Shown here piece by piece: positions 58,963 through 64,000 of a stretch of 64,000 nucleotides of DNA (within the stretch, counting starts at the first letter, position 1; the number at the start of each line of letters is the position of its first letter). The DNA is from Nageia nagi (Eukaryota; Pinophyta), in contig JBITNC010000001.1 in assembly GCA_050084985.1 (NCBI GenBank), positions 38,006,001 through 38,070,000 of the forward strand. The letters are read 5' to 3'. Made by a program: the position numbers and the translations under genes. The notes under the pieces were generated by a model. The model was not told the origin of the DNA, ran no database searches, and was given only the letters and a program-made list of their open reading frames with translations.

Positions 58963-60043
58963 ATCTCCTCTCATTTGTAGGAGATGGAATTTTTGAAAAT
59001 GGAACTTTGAACATTTTGCAACTAGAAGAGTAGAGTAATTCTTTCTATCTAATACTTGTCTATTGTGAATGTGGCATGATCTTTGGAATCGAAATTGTGC
59101 AACTCCATTTTTATGGTACTATGAGCTTGGACATGAAATATTAGTCATCGATGTGTATTGCTTAGGATACTTGAAACATTTCACAAACTCCTTGAGGGGT
59201 GGGTGAAAGAATGGTTGAATATTTTTTCGAAGTGTTGAATGTGATGCATGATTGATGATTGTTTGTAGTATGCAGCTAGACTTGTATAACTCTAAAAGTG
59301 GGTTCCTTTATGATGTTTAACGGTGAACTTTATCTACATATTAAAAGTGTCACCTTGGTCCTGTTAGACGCATGCTCCCTTCAAAAGTTCATTTGTGTTG
59401 TTGGCTATTGCAAGTGGATGCATCCTTCTTCTAGACCCTTTGTGTAGTTTGGCTAGAATGAAAGGATGTGTGGGTGTGTGGAACTCACAAGAAACTTGGA
59501 GAAACTTGGCCTTTAGACATTGTACTCGTCTACCGAACCTGATGAAAAGTGCTGAACTCATGTGCCTCTAGCCATTTTCAATCTTGCCTCCCATTTTTCT
59601 TTTATTTTACTTTTTTCCACGACTTTCGCAACTCCAATTTTACTTACCTTGTTTGAGAAACAACCTTTGCCCAGATACAAAGACAAGTCCTTGATTAACA
59701 AATTTTATTTGAGTTGGTTTCAGCTTCAAACATCCTAACTAGTCTCCTGAGTCAATTCTCGCACACCCATTTCTAGAGACCTTTGATGTGACCAGTCCTC
59801 ATAGCGGGTAGGGGGAACGCCCTTCCACCTAGGTGTTGGTGTCTTTCACGAGCTATGCAAGCCAATTTGCCTATTTGCAGGGTAGGAAAGAAAAACGGCC
59901 CAACACGATGGAGTGTTGTCTTGGTCCTCTTTGATGATTACACTAGTCTCTGAAAACCATATTTGTGGTAGTGCTACTAGGGGAAAGAATTATATGATTT
60001 GTGGAGTCCTCAATGAGCTGGGAGGTCGTGAAGGTGCCTCCTA

Positions 60044-60690
60044 GTGTCATATGTAGAGAGAGGAGGATCAACATGTCTCCTATGTTTCCCCTCAGAGGTG
60101 GAAGCTTGGAACAAGAAATCATATACAACCAAGAAAGACGAAAAGTATATGAATGCAACAAAAATTGAAAAGAAACCAACTCTAACAAGATCAAAAACTC
60201 AAATAGAAGAAAATTTCACTTTTCCAATAGGTTGTAGGTTCATCTTGATGGGTTTGATCGAAGTTTTGCCAAAGAGGGCACAAGATAGTAACATGAAAAT
60301 ACCAGAATGGTATAAGAAGAGTCGTATTATGGTCATCATCAAGCTAAAGGACACTACAACAAATAAGTGCGGAAGGTTGAGCAAAATTCAGCAATTGATC
60401 AATGATGGCAAGTATGTATGTCCAACTTCCATAAAAAAGAGGAAAACTAATTAGTAAATGCCAACTTTGTGGGGTCATAATTAATCAAGATGTATTTGCC
60501 AATGCCAGTAAATCCAATTATAATATAATGAACATAGCTTCCCAAAGATTCTAGATTCTACAACATGATTGAGCAATTAAGGGATACCAAAGCAAAGGTT
60601 AGCTTTTATGAGTTGATACAAATATCTCAATTTCATAGGGATATCCTATATGATGCATTTGAGAATGAGTGTAATATTCCAAATGTTTTC
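60044..60690 (+). pseudogene. Tat late-gag region
   Basis: From about 60,110 the frame reads KKPTLTRSKTQIEENFTFP, IPEWYKKSRIMVIIKLKD and GRLSKIQQLINDGKYVCP. After a stop and frame change it continues near 60,555 with FYNMIEQLRDTKAKVSFYEL and SQFHRDILYDAFEN. The latter has the look of the segment before protease in Tat polyproteins (LRDTKAKVSFYELI...HRDILY). Cut at about 60,690. Confidence 0.55.
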
Positions 60691-63165
60691 TAAGACTGAA
60701 ATATGCAAATTAAGCACCAAATATACCAAATAAAATGCTACAAAAATCAATTACACATGCCAAAATACCAACATCTCACTTAGGGACACAAAATATCACT
60801 CATACACACCCACAAACCTGACATCAAGCTTCTAGAGGCAAGATAATTGCAAATAGACAACAAAATGAGACAAATATATGGAGATCAATTTGCCAACAGC
60901 TGAATTAAGCAATGAAGAGTGATTACAAGCCTCAAATCTGCCCAAAGGACTCAACGTTAGCCTCCAAGGAGCCAACTATGGCACATACACATGCAAATAT
61001 GATCACTGCTGGAACAATGGACGGGATAGCCACACTCCCTCATGTTATGAATCCTCTCCTCTGAAGGAGCCCTCTTCAAATCCTGAAAACCAACTGAATG
61101 GTAGGATTGCAACCTTGGAATACCATCGATTGGGCTAAGATGCTGCACCTTAGCCATACTTTGGCAAGATCCCTCAGCCTGCTAACTCTCCTAGATATTG
61201 CACCTAGGGTAAGATTGCTTGATGCTATGCCAAGACTTGTGCCTCTTGAACAGAAGAAGAGATAATCCAAAACTCAACGTATCCATGCAATGATGCTCCA
61301 ATGCCTAATATAGCTCAAGAATGGATCTAGATTATCACCTTGAAATCATCAATGCCTCCCTAATCCAACTCTAGCCTCCTAGAGGCCCTCAAATGCCTCA
61401 CACATGTCATAAATGCTCATGCGTGGGGTTTAGAGTCTCCCCAAGGTGTGACATGGGTATTCAAGGGTGATGGGATGTAATGATCCAAACATGATCTCGA
61501 AGAAATATCAACAATTACAATCAATTAAAACCAACTAGGGCATCCAATTGACACCACACAAACCCTAGTGTGCCAACGTTGGGCTCCTACCACCACAATA
61601 TCACTACACAATGCCAACGATGGTTCTTCCTAACACATATACACCTCACAATGCCAATGATGGGCCAAATACAACAACACTCAACACAAAATGCTCACAA
61701 AGCCAATGTATGGCCTACACATGCACAAATGCACCAAACGATGCCACAACAAGAGTACAAATACTGAGATCCAAAGTTTCCATGACTTATATTATCTTGA
61801 ACAATGAGATACAATAAATAAGCAAGCCCAAAGAGTTGACGTCAGCCTCTTAGGAGCTGAATTGGGCTGAACAATCACTCTGACGTTGCTTGATGAACAA
61901 TCGGACAATAGCGCCTCCTCACAATTCGACTCCTCCCCATCGAAGGGGCCTTCCTTAGATTTGGATAACCACTCGCGTGGTAGAGACTCCACCTCGGATA
62001 CTACTGGATGGGCAATGGTGCTCCACCAATGTTGTAGATTGCCAAGATCCCTCAGCTTGACAACCCTCTTAGGTGCTCCACCTAAGGAATACACTAGCGC
62101 TCTGCTAAGGTTATGTCCATCAGACGATATGTAAGAGTAGAAGTAATAATAGTCAAGTTTGTCCAGCAAATGAGCCTCCAAGTCTTCTTATACTCTCAAC
62201 CAGGTCCTGGATCTCACCTTGGAATCATCACTAGGCTCTAAGGCTCCAGTTTTAGCCTCTAGAGGGATCGGGATGCCCAACATGGTTTCCTAGGTATCAA
62301 GCATGCCAACGTGGGGTTCCTAGGTGCCATAAATGCCAATGTAGGGTCAAGGGGTGCCACACATGCCTTGGTGTTTGTGATGGGCCAACGTGGGGTCTAG
62401 GGGACTCCCCAAGGCTGGTGCAAGCATGCAATCCTCTTTCGTGGTCATTTAATGTATACAAGATCTTGGGATTCCAACAATCAAGTCTGAGATCTCCAAG
62501 TACATTAATATATCCTATTCTACACTTGGGAGGGATACGTCCCACTAGGGGCTCATAGTGGGGTCCATGGACCAATTAATTCCTATCCCAAGTGATACAA
62601 AACTAACCACAAATCAAACTACAAAACAAACTACAAAAGGGATGTTATTAAGACATCCTCTTTGTTACATTAGTTTTATATAGACAAAAGGGATGTTACA
62701 TGGGATGCCTCCAAGTCCAATGTTGGGGTCCTAGAAGTCCACCCATGTCATGTGTTGGGTTTCTAGGAGTCATACATGTGCCTAGATCCTATTTTCATGT
62801 CTATACACGGCCTTGGGATTCCCACAATCAATTCTTAGGATCTCCAAGTACATAAAATAACATTAAAATATGCTAGCCTATGCATGGGAGGAAAACGTCC
62901 CTCTTGGGGATCACGGTGGGGTCCAATGTACCATTATTATTTCTGGCCCAAGTAACTAACAACAAATACATAAATAAATAAATTTTTACAAAAAGGGAAT
63001 CCGCTAGCCTATGCATGGGAGGAAAACGTCCTTCTTGGGGATCACAGTGGGGTCCAATGTACCATTATTATTTCTATCCAAGTAACTAACAACAAATACA
63101 TAAATAAATAAATTTTTACAAAAAGGGAATCCTTAGGATTCCAAAATTAATTAATTCTTGTGGAA
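60691..63165. mobile_element. 2.5-kb insertion of unknown class in the third Tat element
   Basis: Lies between late gag and protease. It contains two diverged copies of a block (60,955-61,260 and 61,845-62,150, both with AAGATCCCTCAGC after a GATTGGGC/GGATGGGC region), several TGCCAACGTTGGG-like phrases (61,570-62,400), and a tandem repeat at 62,430-63,133. No coding domain and no clear terminal repeat were found. Confidence 0.5.
62872..63133 (+). repeat. 131-base tandem duplication
   Basis: GCTAGCCTATGCATGGGAGG starts at 62,872 and 63,003; each unit ends AAAAAGGGAATCC. The units differ by few bases (GTCCCTCTTGG against GTCCTTCTTGG, CTGGCCCAAG against CTATCCAAG). An older, diverged unit lies near 62,520-62,650. 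Confidence 0.92.
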
Positions 63166-63790
63166 AGGGGATGTTATAATGAGCAAGTTCTAGCTAATAT
63201 GAGTGCATCCACATTTTTAGTTGTGGTAGATTCATGGAAGCAAAGTAAGCTTATCAAGTTTGATGCGAGTGAAATTCCAAGCAATGACATTGTAGATCAA
63301 TGTTTAGCTTTGTGTATCAAGGTAAATGTCTTTGGTTTATAAGTAAAGAGAGCTCTAATGGACATTGATTCATGATTGAATAGTTGTTCAACAACCTTTT
63401 TGCAACATTTTAAGAAAGCGAATCTACCACCCATTCAACAATCAAATATGAAAATCAAGGGATTTAATAGTGAAGAGAAACAATTGTAGGAATTATCAAC
63501 TTGCCAATTTAGTTTCTTCTTGCTAAATCATTCGCGGTGTCTTAACTTAGAATTTGCTTCTAGGAAGACCATGGATCCATGCCATGGAAAGTATTCTCTC
63601 AACTTTGCATAGATGTATCAAGTTTGAATACAAAATAAACGTATACAAGTATTCAATTGATGAAGATACTTTCAAGTATTGCCATGCAATTAGAATTGAG
63701 AATCTTAGAGCACATGTTGTTCCACATAATGAGATCCCTTTGGTTGAGGTTTAGGATAATGGGAAGCAAGTGGTGCAAGATGGATTAATT
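63166..63790 (+). pseudogene. Tat protease region, decayed
   Basis: Start near 63,175 (NEQVLANMSASTFLVVVDSW). The active-site segment near 63,355 reads ALMDIDS followed by TGA, matching the D-S/T-G position with a stop in place of Gly. The frame at 63,554-63,754 gives LLGRPWIHAMESILSTLHRC, the hallmark LLGRPWIH of Tat proteases, and IRIENLRAHVVPHNEIP. Frameshifts lie between the blocks. RT would start beyond the window. Confidence 0.8.
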
Positions 63791-64000
63791 AATATGACAA
63801 AGGAACTTTTGAAAAAGAAAAGTCAATGAAAGTCATGTATCCAAGGATTGGAACATCAATGAGCAATATATGCTTTTTAGAACCATTCGAGATTTTGGTA
63901 GACCCCAAATTCTCGAAAAATAGGATTACCATTGGTCCTATCAACTTGTGCACGACCACCATCGGCCTTGTTATGAGCATATTTTCAATCAGGATTAGGA
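63791..64000 (+). other. Pre-RT spacer or unrelated sequence
   Basis: No motif. 63,890-63,985 resembles 52,614-52,700 (both contain ATTGGTCC/ATTAATCC TATCA and GACCACCATCGG/GACCATCATCGG). Confidence 0.35.

Larger units (their letters stand above)
54318..59905 (+). mobile_element. Hairpin-array element, copy 3, split by copy 2
   Basis: Left part 54,318-56,055: starts TGTTGTGGTTTCCACAACA, then degenerate hairpin units, then GTGATGGATGAGGATTTG (near 55,890) and a TATA-like AACTATAAGTAG (near 56,022). Right part about 58,963-59,905: continuation of the tail, ending ACGGCCCAACA. Together about 2.7 kb, similar in length to copy 2. It lies inside the third Tat element, between gag core and late gag. 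A matching target duplication was not found (ACTCG left, CGATG right). Confidence 0.65.
52222..64000 (+). mobile_element. Third Tat-type gypsy element, 5' half, broken by insertions
   Basis: 5' LTR from 52,222 (TGTTGACAC), gag core at 53.5-54.05 kb, then 5.6 kb of hairpin-array sequence, late gag at 60.04-60.69 kb, another 2.5-kb insertion, and protease from 63.17 kb. RT would follow beyond the window. The order and orientation of the three coding blocks agree, which is why I join them. Confidence 0.65.

Overview
This is intergenic DNA from a plant nuclear genome that has filled up with nested LTR retrotransposons. The elements are plant-type Ty1/copia (initiator-Met-tRNA primer sites, PR-IN-RT-RNaseH order) and plant-type Ty3/gypsy of the Tat kind (a second, archaeal-type RNase H between RT and IN). 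No intact host protein-coding gene is visible in 64 kb. Old, slowly eroding and deeply nested elements suggest a large-genome seed plant. A conifer is my best guess, but this is inference and not proven by any marker here.

Layout. 1-4,540: 3' part of a decayed copia element on + (copia-1), interrupted by a reversed solo LTR of its own family (1,443-1,927). 4,541-8,330: an eroded coiled-coil reading frame and AT-rich, weakly repetitive sequence. 8,333-12,640: decayed Tat pol on - (RT, RNase H, second RNase H, integrase). 13,503-29,273: a copia element on - (copia-3), split inside its integrase by a nearly complete young copia element on + (copia-2, 15,364-24,355, exact 5-bp target duplication ACCTC). 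30,020-35,700: a second Tat element on +, itself interrupted. 35,930-38,176: 5' end of a different gypsy element on - (LTR, primer site, gag zinc knuckle).

38,380-39,060 keeps many CpG sites, unlike everything around it, and looks like the promoter and first exon of a low-copy gene. The flanking 39.1-42.4 kb and 48.4-52.2 kb could be intron or spacer. 42,462-48,338 is the fullest copy of a family carrying long arrays of palindromic units centred on AGACAAAATTTTGTCT. Two further copies lie at 54,318-59,905 (+) and, inserted in it, 56,056-58,962 (-). Only the first copy carries a roughly 1,050-codon decayed reading frame between the array and the tail. 52,222-64,000: 5' LTR, gag, late gag and protease of a third Tat element on +, broken by these insertions and by another at 60.7-63.17 kb.

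Points most worth attention: the hairpin-array family and its unplaced reading frame; a pentatricopeptide-repeat (PPR) host gene fragment inside the copia-2 leader; tandem hairpins with a compensatory base change in the copia-2 3' region; duplicated polypurine tracts in copia-1 and copia-2; and stop codons that look like products of cytosine-methylation decay (CAG to TAG, CGA to TGA). Coordinates of decayed elements are from reading by eye and are approximate unless a terminal motif or target duplication is quoted.
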